From: Thermoplasmatota archaeon
GTDB taxonomy: Archaea; Thermoplasmatota; Thermoplasmata; UBA10834
Direction of reading: 5' to 3'
DNA: 40,826 nucleotides
Assembly (NCBI GenBank): GCA_016930135.1
Contig: JAFGHM010000099.1
Location: 1 to 40,826, forward strand
Every line of letters begins with the position of its first letter. Position 1 is the stretch's first letter. Positions 25,163-32,553 of this stretch are shown one piece after another. Made by a program: the position numbers and the translations under genes. A model generated the notes under the pieces. The model worked only from the letters and a program-made list of their open reading frames with translations. It searched no databases and had not been told where the DNA came from.

Positions 25163-26257
25163 TTATCTTCCCCTGAGGCGGCCGTGCTCCCTGAGCACCT
25201 CGAGCGCCTGGTCTATCGGCAGGGCCAACGCCATGTTGCCATCCCTGCCCTCCATGGACTCAGCCTTGAAGAGCGAGTTGATGATGGACTCGGCGGTCGA
25301 ATCGACGGCGGCTCTGAACAGACCGTCGATGTCCATGTCCGTCATGAGCTTCTCCGTCACCAGGCCGTTTCTCGCGAACCGCTCGACGACGTTCGCGGTG
25401 GAGAACGCCAGGACGATGTCTCCGCTGCCGTTGTGCGACGATGAACCCGTGACGGCAAGGCCCATGATCGCGCGTCTGGCGATCCTCTGCAGCTGCCTCG
25501 AGTCGACCGGGGCGTCGGTGCCCACCACCATTACTATTGAGCCGTGCTCCTTCCTCGTGGTCGGTGGAGAGCCGAGGATGCTGCCCACGGGCACCCCGTC
25601 GATCCTCAGCTCGCTCCAATCCCCGTGATTCGTCAAGACCAGTGTGCCGAGAGTGTACTTCCCAGCAGGCGTGGAGACGACCCTGGACGAGGTCCCTATC
25701 CCACCCTTGTAGTCGTGGCAGACCATGCCGGTGCCGGCTCCGACCGCACCCTCGTGGACCTCTGTCCCAGCCGCCGCGAGAGCTGCGAGGACATGCTCCT
25801 CCCTCACATGCAGCCCCTGCGCGTCGTTCAAGTGGCTGTCGTCGCACTCCGAGACGATCGGGATGATGGTGTCGTTGTTCACGCCTATGCGTGGGTTCTG
25901 CTTGATCATGTACCTGATGAGTGCTTCCGAAACGGTGCCCATGGACATCGTGTTGGTCAGCATTATCGGCGTATCTATCACACCGAACTCGCGTATCTGC
26001 AGGGCGCCCCCGAGCCCTCCGCAGCCGTTGAAGTCGAAGTAAGTGCCCTTGACGGGCCTTTCATACATACTCCCGTTGTGCGGCAGGATTGCGGTCACAC
26101 CAGTCCGCACCGGCCCTTCCCCTAGCTTGAGAGGACCGTTGCCCCTGATTATGGAGCAGTGCCCGACCTTGACCCCAGAAACATCCGTCAGCATGTTCTT
26201 TGGGCCGGTGGGCAACTCCCCGAACCATATTCCGGTTTCCCGCGCCCTAGCTCTCAT
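25163..26257 (-). CDS. P1-family (DmpA/BapA-type) aminopeptidase
   Basis: A 364-residue Ntn-type serine aminopeptidase. Members self-cleave before a Ser that becomes the N-terminal nucleophile; the likely site is Gly277-Ser278 in HNGSGDIVLAFST. Other family marks are TDVSGVKVGH (24-33), the NNDTIIPIVSECDD segment, and GAVGAGTGM. Length is close to DmpA (375). Known members remove N-terminal L- and D-residues (DmpA) or beta-amino acids (BapA) from small peptides. The true start, ATG 26257, overlaps the stop of the upstream ABC ATPase by ATGA, so peptide import and cleavage are translationally coupled. The D- or beta-residue preference is unknown, but D-aminoacylase and beta-amino-acid genes lie nearby. 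Confidence 0.9.
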   Translation of the reverse strand: MRARARETGIWFGELPTGPKNMLTDVSGVKVGHCSIIRGNGPLKLGEGPVRTGVTAILPHNGSMYERPVKGTYFDFNGCGGLGGALQIREFGVIDTPIMLTNTMSMGTVSEALIRYMIKQNPRIGVNNDTIIPIVSECDDSHLNDAQGLHVREEHVLAALAAAGTEVHEGAVGAGTGMVCHDYKGGIGTSSRVVSTPAGKYTLGTLVLTNHGDWSELRIDGVPVGSILGSPPTTRKEHGSIVMVVGTDAPVDSRQLQRIARRAIMGLAVTGSSSHNGSGDIVLAFSTANVVERFARNGLVTEKLMTDMDIDGLFRAAVDSTAESIINSLFKAESMEGRDGNMALALPIDQALEVLREHGRLRGR

Positions 26258-27363
26258 TCCGCCTTGCCCTCGCCGGCTGCCAGCCAGCACGAAACCCAGT
26301 GCTCCTGAGAGACATAGATCGGCTCGGGTTCCTCGACCTTGCACTTCTCCATCACGTACGGGCACCTCGGGTGGAACCTGCAGCCAGGAGGTATGTGTGC
26401 CGGATCGGGCCGCTCGCCCTTGAGGATGATCTTGTCCGTCTTCATCCTCGGGTCGGGCTTCGGGACGACGGATATGAGCGCCTTGGTGTAGGGGTGCATC
26501 GGCTTCTTGATGACCTCCTCAGTGGGTCCGAGCTCGACTATCTTGCCGAGGTACATGATCCCTATCCTGTCGCTGAACACGTACGCCACGCTCAGGTCGT
26601 GCGTGATGAACAAGTAGGTGAGGCCTTTGTTGTTTCTCAGGTCCAGCATCAACTTGAGGATCTCGGACCTGATCGAGACATCGAGCATGGAGACGGGTTC
26701 GTCTGCGACCAGGAACTGCGGCTCGAGCACCAATGCCCCCGCAATGCCGACCCTCTGCCTCTGACCTCCGGAGACCTCGTGAGGGTACCTCCACATGAAG
26801 TCCTTGGGGGGTCTGAGGCCAGAATCGTCGAGCGCCTTGGCCACCCTCTTCTCCCTCTCCGCCTCGTTCGCGCCGATGCTGTTGACCATCAGCGGCTCCG
26901 CGACGATGTCGTAGATGGACTGCTTGGGATTGAGCGACTCATAGGGGTCCTGGAAGATCATCTGCATCTTCTGCCGGAGCATCTTCATCTTGTCCTTCGT
27001 GAGCTTCCTGACATCCACGGTCCCGGCAGCGAGTGCCTCCTCTCCCTCTTTCGCCGTCATGAGCTTCTTCGAGACCGACCTCTTCACTGCGTCCTTCATC
27101 ATCGCCGCGCTGAGGCCCGAGCCGAAGTACCTCACATCTCCGCCCGTGGGCTCGACGAGCCTCAGGATGGCCTTGCCAGTGGTCGTCTTGCCGCAGCCCG
27201 ACTCCCCGACCAGGCAGAATATCTCCCTCTCCTTGATTGCGAACGACACTCCATCGACTGCCTTGACGTACTTCTGCTCCTTCGACGTCAGGCTTTCGAC
27301 GAACCCCCGCCTTACGGGAAACCACACCTGTAGCCCCTCCACCTGCAACAGATCCTTTGCCAT
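26254..27363 (-). CDS. Oligopeptide/dipeptide ABC transporter ATPase (OppF/DppF type)
   Basis: A 369-residue ABC ATPase. The Walker A is GESGCGKTT, the Q-loop FQDPYESLNP, the signature VSGGQRQR, the Walker B FLVADEP and the switch His in ITHD. The C-terminal oligo_HPY zone (HPYTKALIS, then CRFHPRCPYVMEKC) carries the Cys residues that bind an iron-sulfur cluster in peptide transporters. About 45 residues rich in Ala, Lys and Met separate the first beta-sheet lobe from the Q-loop (SGLSAAMM...KDKMKML), longer than in typical OppF. It is translationally coupled to DmpA (4-base overlap) and follows the OppD-type gene after 3 bases. Permease and binding-protein genes are not in the window. Confidence 0.92.
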   Translation of the reverse strand: MAKDLLQVEGLQVWFPVRRGFVESLTSKEQKYVKAVDGVSFAIKEREIFCLVGESGCGKTTTGKAILRLVEPTGGDVRYFGSGLSAAMMKDAVKRSVSKKLMTAKEGEEALAAGTVDVRKLTKDKMKMLRQKMQMIFQDPYESLNPKQSIYDIVAEPLMVNSIGANEAEREKRVAKALDDSGLRPPKDFMWRYPHEVSGGQRQRVGIAGALVLEPQFLVADEPVSMLDVSIRSEILKLMLDLRNNKGLTYLFITHDLSVAYVFSDRIGIMYLGKIVELGPTEEVIKKPMHPYTKALISVVPKPDPRMKTDKIILKGERPDPAHIPPGCRFHPRCPYVMEKCKVEEPEPIYVSQEHWVSCWLAAGEGKAE

Positions 27364-27366
27364 CGG

Positions 27367-28332
27367 TCACACCCCCTTCGGCTTGACGAAGTGACAGGCC
27401 GCGAAGTGGCCTGGGAGGACCTCGATCAAAGGCGGCTCCTGTTCGATGCATATGTCCTGCTTCATGTAGCACCGCTCCGCAAACCTGCACCCCTTTGGCG
27501 CCCTGATCAGGTTTGGGGGGTTGCCGGCGATGGACGCTGGCATCTTCCGGTCGCCCTTGATGTTCGGGAAGGCAGCGATGAGACCCTTCGTGTACGGGTG
27601 CTGCGGGTTCGCGAAGACCTCGACCGCAGACGACCTCTCGACTATCTTGCCCGCGTACATGATCGACAGCAGGTCGCACGTCTCCGCAAGGACGGACAGG
27701 TCGTGCGAGATGATGATCATGGCCAGTTCCAGCTCCTGCTGTAGGTTCTTGAGCAGCGTCAGTATCTGCGCCTGGATCATGACGTCCAAGGCGGTGGTGG
27801 GCTCGTCGCATATGACGAGCTTCGGCCTGCAGGCAAGCGCCATGGCGATCATGACCCTCTGCCTCATGCCGCCGCTGAACTCGTGGGGGTACTCCCTTAT
27901 CCTGTTCGGGTTTATGCCCACAAGCTCGAAGAGTTCCTTGACCCTCTTGATGGCGACCTCCTCGTCAACCTTCTCGTGGAGCAGGATCGGCTCCACGATC
28001 TGGTCGCCGACCCTCTTGACCGGGTTGAGCGCGTTCATCGCACCCTGGAAGATGATGGATATGTCCCTCCACCTTATGGCCCTGAGCTTGTCCCCAGTGA
28101 CTTTGGACATGTCCTGGCCCATGAAATTGATGCTTCCGCCTGCGATGAAACCATTCGCGGGCAGGAGCTTCATGATGGACAATGCTGCAGTGGTCTTGCC
28201 GCACCCCGATTCGCCTGCCAACCCCATGGCCTGACCCCGGTCAAGGTCGAAGCTTATGTTGTCGACGGCCTTCAGCGTGCCTTCCTGGGTCTTGAAGTAA
28301 GTCTTGAGTCCTTCTACTTCCAATAACACCAT
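27367..28332 (-). CDS. Oligopeptide/dipeptide ABC transporter ATPase (OppD/DppD type)
   Basis: A 321-residue ATPase that pairs with the OppF-type protein. The Walker A is GESGCGKTT, the Q-loop FQGAMNALNP (typical of OppD/DppD), the signature FSGGMRQR, the Walker B LVICDEP and the H-loop ISHD. The C-terminal HPYTKGLIAAFP and CRFAERCYMKQDIC segments are the oligo_HPY region with its cluster Cys residues. ATG 28332 has GAGGGGGA at good spacing; the TTG at 28353 is inside the leader. It heads the four-gene operon (ATPase, ATPase, DmpA, M20), whose promoter is at about 28448-28455, so the mRNA has a leader of about 94 bases with inverted repeats. Confidence 0.93.
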   Translation of the reverse strand: MVLLEVEGLKTYFKTQEGTLKAVDNISFDLDRGQAMGLAGESGCGKTTAALSIMKLLPANGFIAGGSINFMGQDMSKVTGDKLRAIRWRDISIIFQGAMNALNPVKRVGDQIVEPILLHEKVDEEVAIKRVKELFELVGINPNRIREYPHEFSGGMRQRVMIAMALACRPKLVICDEPTTALDVMIQAQILTLLKNLQQELELAMIIISHDLSVLAETCDLLSIMYAGKIVERSSAVEVFANPQHPYTKGLIAAFPNIKGDRKMPASIAGNPPNLIRAPKGCRFAERCYMKQDICIEQEPPLIEVLPGHFAACHFVKPKGV

Positions 28333-28455
28333 CGGTCGATTCCCCCTCAACAACTTGAGTTGTCGGTCTTCCCTCGCACCCGAGCGGACGAGGCAGAGAT
28401 GTCCCTAATGGCCTCTTTGCTCTGGACATCCCGTGAATCTTCTTTTGCTATAAAT
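28333..28455 (-). promoter_or_regulatory. Promoter and structured leader of the peptide-transport operon
   Basis: The minus-strand TATA ATTTATAG is at 28448-28455 and predicts a start near 28425. Two inverted repeats follow: GATGTCC (28398-28404) with GGACATC (28424-28430), 19 bases apart, and ACAACT-TG-AGTTGT (28350-28363), ending shortly before the Shine-Dalgarno. The first brackets the predicted start and could be an operator. The second could form a small hairpin next to the ribosome site. Confidence 0.4.
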
Positions 28456-28534
28456 GCGTTCCGGGGCGACACAGCACGCTGTTGTGGACAGGGTCGGACA
28501 GCATCCAGCTCGAATGCGCCTTGGCGCCCCGGGC

Positions 28535-29221
28535 TCATCTGTCGGTCCTAGCCCTCCTGTAGGTCAGCACCTCGCCTTCCTCGTCCTCGCCGATCTCATC
28601 CTGCAGGAGCCTGCATCTCTCATACAAGATCGCGAGATCCTTCACGGGGTCGTTGCTGAGGTCTATCCTCAGGTTGTGGTAGATCTTCGGTCTGCTGGAA
28701 GCGACTAGGAGCGTTGCGGACACCTTCCCCCTCATGTCCCCGCCCGCCTCCTGCCCTGCCTGCACTGCCGACAGTATCCTGTGTGAGAGCTCACCCTTCG
28801 CCCTCCTGAACGACTCCTCCATCTTGCCCAGGACGTCCACGCTCGTCAGTATGTTGCCAGCTACCGCGAAATCCTCGTGGACGAAGTGCGCCTTCTCGCT
28901 CGTGCATTCGACACCTGTGAACCCGAAACAGCCTCTTGAGTCGACGCCTATCACCTGCCTCTTCTCCCTCCCCGGGTCTTCCGACAGCAGGCTCTCGAGC
29001 GCGGTCTTCACCGAAAGTCCCGTCCTCATCAGGGCGAGGCCCTGGTAGCCGAGGTTAACATTCACCCATGCCTGTGTGGCTATCGCGCCCACGCCGACCT
29101 CAGCGAAGGGCAGGAGCGCTCCCACGCAGGGCGCCGCCGTGGCAGATCCGACCCCGAAGTCCCCCGTGTTCCTGTCCCGCGCGACAATGGAGAAGGTCCC
29201 AAGCTCCATGTTCTCTGTCAT
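28535..29221 (-). CDS. DUF1028 protein (Ntn-hydrolase-like fold)
   Basis: A 228-residue DUF1028 protein. TFSIVARD near the N-terminus, GVGSATAAPCVGALLPFAEVGVGAIATQAWVN, and GLSVKTALESLL are the family marks. The family has an Ntn-hydrolase-like fold and unknown activity; members are often near peptide or amino-acid catabolic genes. Start ATG 29221 lies 9 bases after GGAGGTGA; a GTG at 29230 sits too close to it. It follows RNase Z by 18 bases, probably as the last gene of the MFS-RNase Z-DUF1028 operon, and precedes the peptide transporter operon, which has its own promoter. Confidence 0.88.
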   Translation of the reverse strand: MTENMELGTFSIVARDRNTGDFGVGSATAAPCVGALLPFAEVGVGAIATQAWVNVNLGYQGLALMRTGLSVKTALESLLSEDPGREKRQVIGVDSRGCFGFTGVECTSEKAHFVHEDFAVAGNILTSVDVLGKMEESFRRAKGELSHRILSAVQAGQEAGGDMRGKVSATLLVASSRPKIYHNLRIDLSNDPVKDLAILYERCRLLQDEIGEDEEGEVLTYRRARTDR

Positions 29222-29239
29222 ACTCGCCACTCACCTCCC

Positions 29240-30148
29240 TCAATCTCTGTACCTAACCACATACTCGGAGAGGTCTTCAGCGACCTTCGAATTCATGAAT
29301 ATGGACCTGGCCTCCTCCTCCACCACCTCGTGGCTCTCGTACCTGGGGCTCAGGTGCACGAGGAAGAGCATGCCGACGCTGGCCTCCTTCGCGACCGTCG
29401 CAGCCTCGGCTGCCGTGGAGTGGCCGAAGTCTGCTGCGAGCGTCGAGTGCGACGAATCCAGAGTGCAGTCGTGTATCAGCACATCCGCATCTCTTGCCAG
29501 CTCGACAATCCTCGGGCTCGGCCTAGTGTCTCCGCTGTAGACGACCTTCCTGCCGGCTCTCGCAGGGCCGAGGACATCCCCGGGCTCTATCCTCCGCCCC
29601 TTGACCGTCACAGGCCTTCCCTGCTGGAGCTTGCGGAACATAGGTCCTTCGGGTATGCCGAGCGCCTCTGCCCTCTGCACATCGAACCTGCCCGGCCTGG
29701 AGGTCTCCTGCAGCGCATAGGCGAGCGACGGGACAGTGTGCTCGGCCTCGACGCATCGTACCGTGTATGAAGAGAAGTCAAGCTCTTCATCGGGCTCGAT
29801 GTCCTTCGTTTCGACCTCGAACCCGCTCTTGAAGTACCCCAGCCTGAGCATCGATCTCACGTTGGACGAGGTGCCATTCGGTCCGAACACCTCTAATGCG
29901 TCCTCCCTGCCGTTGAGGCTCATGCTCTGGATCAGCCCTGGGATGCCGAGGAAGTGGTCCGCGTGCAGGTGCGATATGAATATCTTCCGTATCTTCATGA
30001 AGGAGACCGACGAATGCATCAGCTGTCTCTGGGTGCCCTCGCCGCAGTCGAACATGACCACCTCGCCTGGCATCTGGACAGCGATGGAGGTCACGTTTCT
30101 CAGCTTCGAGGGGTATGTCCCGCCTGTCCCGAGGAAGACTATCTTCAT
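29240..30148 (-). CDS. rnz: Ribonuclease Z (tRNA 3' endonuclease)
   Basis: A 302-residue short-form tRNase Z that cuts the 3' trailer of precursor tRNAs, needed here because tRNA-Ile has no encoded CCA. The metallo-beta-lactamase motif is H60-x-H62-x-D64-H65 (SHLHADH). Further ligands are in EAEHTVPS, SGDTRPS and HLSPRY, and the GTGGTYPS N-terminus and FDCGEGTQRQ are family signatures. The exosite arm for tRNA lies around residues 150-190. It overlaps the upstream MFS gene by ATGA. Confidence 0.95.
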   Translation of the reverse strand: MKIVFLGTGGTYPSKLRNVTSIAVQMPGEVVMFDCGEGTQRQLMHSSVSFMKIRKIFISHLHADHFLGIPGLIQSMSLNGREDALEVFGPNGTSSNVRSMLRLGYFKSGFEVETKDIEPDEELDFSSYTVRCVEAEHTVPSLAYALQETSRPGRFDVQRAEALGIPEGPMFRKLQQGRPVTVKGRRIEPGDVLGPARAGRKVVYSGDTRPSPRIVELARDADVLIHDCTLDSSHSTLAADFGHSTAAEAATVAKEASVGMLFLVHLSPRYESHEVVEEEARSIFMNSKVAEDLSEYVVRYRD

Positions 30149-31266
30149 GCCAGGCCCCTTGAAAGGACTCTGATGCGATAAAGCTCACCCGAGCGCATGA
30201 GGTCATAGACGAATATCACCAGAGCCACCAGGGCCATGACCGTGGCCACGCCGATGGTGCCCTTGAAACCCACCGCTGTCGCAGCGATGCCGCCGAACAC
30301 TGGGCCCAGTATGCCGGAGAGGCTCATCGTGCTCGAGAGCAGCCCTGTCACAGTGGCCTTCTCCTTGTTCCGATCCATGACGTACCTCAGGCTGCCGACG
30401 TAGAGGCACCCCCAGGCCGTCGCCAGTAGCACCTGGGCGGGTATGATCTGCCAGTAGCTACCTACAAGCGTGAACGCGAAGAAGGTAGCTGCCGAGCTGC
30501 CGAGGCCCACGACCACCAGGAGGGCGGGGTCGAAGGAGTCCAGGAGGTTCATCACGAAGAACTGCCCGAAGGCGTTCACAGCGTATATGATCCCGATCCA
30601 CCTGGCATCTGCGCCTATGCTTGCGAGGAAGAGGGGGTAGGTCACCCATATCATGTTCGCCCCTGTGTGCCTGATCAGCATCGCGCTGTAGACAGGGGCG
30701 TTGCTCTTGATGAGCGCCGTGGGGAACAGAGGGATGTCCATCCTCGCCTCTTGCGTGATAGGCAGCCTGAGCGCGACCGCGAAGGACACGAAGAGTATCG
30801 CGGCGCAGTAGAGATAAGCCGCCTCATAGAAAGTCCCGAAGAGGCCAACGGTGAGGTTGCCGACACCCCACCCGGCAGCACCCCAGGCGCTGAACTTACC
30901 CATCTTGGACTTCGATTCGTAGGCGTATGCCAGCAGCGCGGCCGGGAATATGCCTCCGCAGAATCCCAGCAACACCCTCACGCCCGCGAAGAAGGCGAAT
31001 CCGCCCCATGCGAGAGACGCGGCCTGGATGATGGTCAGAGACGCCGAGAGAAGCAGCCCGAGGAGGAGGACGTTCCTTCTGCCGTGCATGTCGGAGGCCC
31101 GTCCGAAGATGTACGACGATATGAACCCGAACGCTGCGAAGGCCCCCGCGATGAGGCCTATGACGTCCTTCGTGGCCCCGAAGTCCTCTTGGAGTATCAC
31201 GGGGACAAGGATGACCGGACCGAACAGGCCTGCGTTCGACAGGAGCTGAATGGCCTCGGGCTTCAT
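30145..31266 (-). CDS. Major facilitator superfamily transporter
   Basis: A 373-residue membrane protein with about 11-12 hydrophobic segments. The MFS loop 2-3 motif appears as GRASDMHGRRNVLLLG (about residues 55-70). The central loop between helices 6 and 7 contains RLPITQEARMDIPLFP. The C-terminal half repeats the fold with a MDRNKEKATVTGL loop. The substrate is unknown; it looks like a drug/metabolite-efflux or sugar-type MFS. ATG 31266 is its first methionine, and its stop overlaps the RNase Z start, so translation is coupled to a housekeeping tRNA enzyme, probably by chance of operon packing. Confidence 0.85.
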   Translation of the reverse strand: MKPEAIQLLSNAGLFGPVILVPVILQEDFGATKDVIGLIAGAFAAFGFISSYIFGRASDMHGRRNVLLLGLLLSASLTIIQAASLAWGGFAFFAGVRVLLGFCGGIFPAALLAYAYESKSKMGKFSAWGAAGWGVGNLTVGLFGTFYEAAYLYCAAILFVSFAVALRLPITQEARMDIPLFPTALIKSNAPVYSAMLIRHTGANMIWVTYPLFLASIGADARWIGIIYAVNAFGQFFVMNLLDSFDPALLVVVGLGSSAATFFAFTLVGSYWQIIPAQVLLATAWGCLYVGSLRYVMDRNKEKATVTGLLSSTMSLSGILGPVFGGIAATAVGFKGTIGVATVMALVALVIFVYDLMRSGELYRIRVLSRGLA

Positions 31267-31338
31267 GCCGGCGGAGAACCTGACAGGAGTATATCGTCCT
31301 TTTGCACTGGAATCCGGCCAAGTACCAGCTCTGACCGG

Positions 31339-31557
31339 TCACCAGCCGAGCCGTTCCAGGGTCCTGTCCTTCTTGGTCTTCTTCTTGAACTCCCGGTAGT
31401 GATTCCTACAGAGGTGCGCGTTCTTGGACGGGTCTGAGGCGAGGCTGAGGCCAGCCTTCTCGGCCCTCTTGCCCGACACGGACCTCACCGCCTCGGCGCC
31501 GCAGCCTTCGACATCGCATCTCTTCGCGCTCTCAACGGCATGTCTCCGCTCGGGCAT
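31339..31557 (-). CDS. Small zinc-finger-like protein
   Basis: A 72-residue basic protein with likely zinc ligands C14-x4-C19 and C50-x2-H53 (CDVEGC; LCRNHY), followed by a Lys-rich C-terminus. I do not recognise a named family. ATG 31557 was preferred over an upstream TTG because a minus-strand TATA at 31577-31587 lies at leaderless distance from it. It is divergent from rpe and upstream of the MFS gene. A nucleic-acid-binding or ribosome-associated role is plausible from its size and charge, nothing more. Confidence 0.6.
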   Translation of the reverse strand: MPERRHAVESAKRCDVEGCGAEAVRSVSGKRAEKAGLSLASDPSKNAHLCRNHYREFKKKTKKDRTLERLGW

Positions 31558-31576
31558 GCCTTGAGAATCCCCATGC

Positions 31577-31587
31577 GATATTAAAAA
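31577..31587 (-). promoter_or_regulatory. AT-rich promoter core between the small zinc protein and rpe
   Basis: The minus strand reads TTTTTAATATC, centred about 26 bases from ATG 31557, fitting a leaderless transcript. The same element read on the plus strand (TATTAAAA) could serve rpe, with a leader of about 29 bases. Confidence 0.45.
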
Positions 31588-31637
31588 GCCTCGGGACGGC
31601 AAAACCCATATCTTGTCCATCGCATTCGGTGTGTCCG

Positions 31638-32300
31638 ATGCCGAAAGTAGCGCCCTCGATACTTGCTGCGGACTTCTCGAGGCTTGGCGACGAGGTGAGG
31701 AAGGTCACCGAGGCCGGGGCGGACTACATCCACATCGATGTCATGGACGGCTTCTTCGTGCCGAACATAACCATAGGCCCATCGATGGTCAGGAGCCTTC
31801 GGTCGCACACGCACCTACCGTTCATATCGCATCTGATGATAACGCACCCGGAAAGGCACATCAAGGCCTTCGCCGAGAGCGGGTCGGACATCATCGAGGT
31901 GCATATCGAGGCCGAGCAGGACCTCGGGTACACGCTCAGGCTCATAAGGGACCTCGGCAAGAAGGCAGGCCTTGCGGTCAACCCACCGACTCCGATCGAG
32001 GACGCCTATCCGCACCTGCAGGAGATAGACCTTCTTCTGGTCATGTCGGTCAACCCTGGCTTCGGAGGGCAGAAGTTCATCCCCGATGTGCTCCCGAAGA
32101 TCGGCCTTGCCCTCGCGGAGATGGAGAGGCAGGGTGTGCGCGTGCCCGTGGAGATAGACGGCGGCATCACCCCGGAAACGGGTGAGCTGGCGGCGCGGGC
32201 GGGGGCGGACATACTCGCTGCGGGCACATCCGTCTTCAAGGCCGAGGACATGAAGGCCGCCATAGAGGTGTTGAGGCGGTGCGGTTCCTCGAAGGATTAA
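31638..32300 (+). CDS. rpe: Ribulose-phosphate 3-epimerase
   Basis: A 220-residue TIM-barrel epimerase interconverting D-ribulose 5-phosphate and D-xylulose 5-phosphate. The start MPKVAPSILAADF holds the catalytic Ser. HIDVMDGFFVPN contains the metal and acid/base Asp, and ISHLMI corresponds to the HLMV metal-His motif. MSVNPGFGGQKF is the phosphate-loop signature, and EIDGGI supplies the second catalytic Asp. ATG 31638 is the family start; a GTG at 31629 would add three residues. It heads a short operon with a small membrane protein and FEN-1. Confidence 0.94.
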   Translation: MPKVAPSILAADFSRLGDEVRKVTEAGADYIHIDVMDGFFVPNITIGPSMVRSLRSHTHLPFISHLMITHPERHIKAFAESGSDIIEVHIEAEQDLGYTLRLIRDLGKKAGLAVNPPTPIEDAYPHLQEIDLLLVMSVNPGFGGQKFIPDVLPKIGLALAEMERQGVRVPVEIDGGITPETGELAARAGADILAAGTSVFKAEDMKAAIEVLRRCGSSKD

Positions 32301-32301
32301 T

Positions 32302-32520
32302 ATGCCAGGTGGCGCTCACGGGGTCGATAGGATGTCGGAGAAGCTGAGGGAACACCCGCTCATAGTGTACCTCGCGTTCGTGCTGCCCGCACTGCTGTTC
32401 GCCTGCGCCATGATACTGAAGGCGAACGTGCTGATATTCCTGGTGATCCTGGCTTGGATAGGCATCTCGTTCATGGTGCTCTTCCTGCCGGTCTCGAACG
32501 ACAGTGGCTCATCCCAGTGA
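32302..32520 (+). CDS. Small membrane protein with two transmembrane helices
   Basis: Up to 72 residues. A polar N-terminus is followed by two hydrophobic helices (about residues 19-39 and 43-63), then a short Ser/Asn-rich end. There are two possible starts: ATG 32302, one base after the rpe stop, and ATG 32332, which would give 62 residues (MSEKLREHPL) and keeps both helices. No family recognised. The position between rpe and FEN-1 in the same direction suggests co-transcription. The coding case rests on the two clean membrane helices and the tight spacing. Confidence 0.6.
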   Translation: MPGGAHGVDRMSEKLREHPLIVYLAFVLPALLFACAMILKANVLIFLVILAWIGISFMVLFLPVSNDSGSSQ

Positions 32521-32553
32521 GCTCCTCCGCCCTACCGGGTGGTCCGGAACGAC

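Noticed and set aside
23867-25444. Open frame of 525 codons on the plus strand opposite the M20 peptidase
   Set aside because: The M20 gene on the other strand has all metal ligands; this frame gives an Arg/His/Leu-rich product without motifs.
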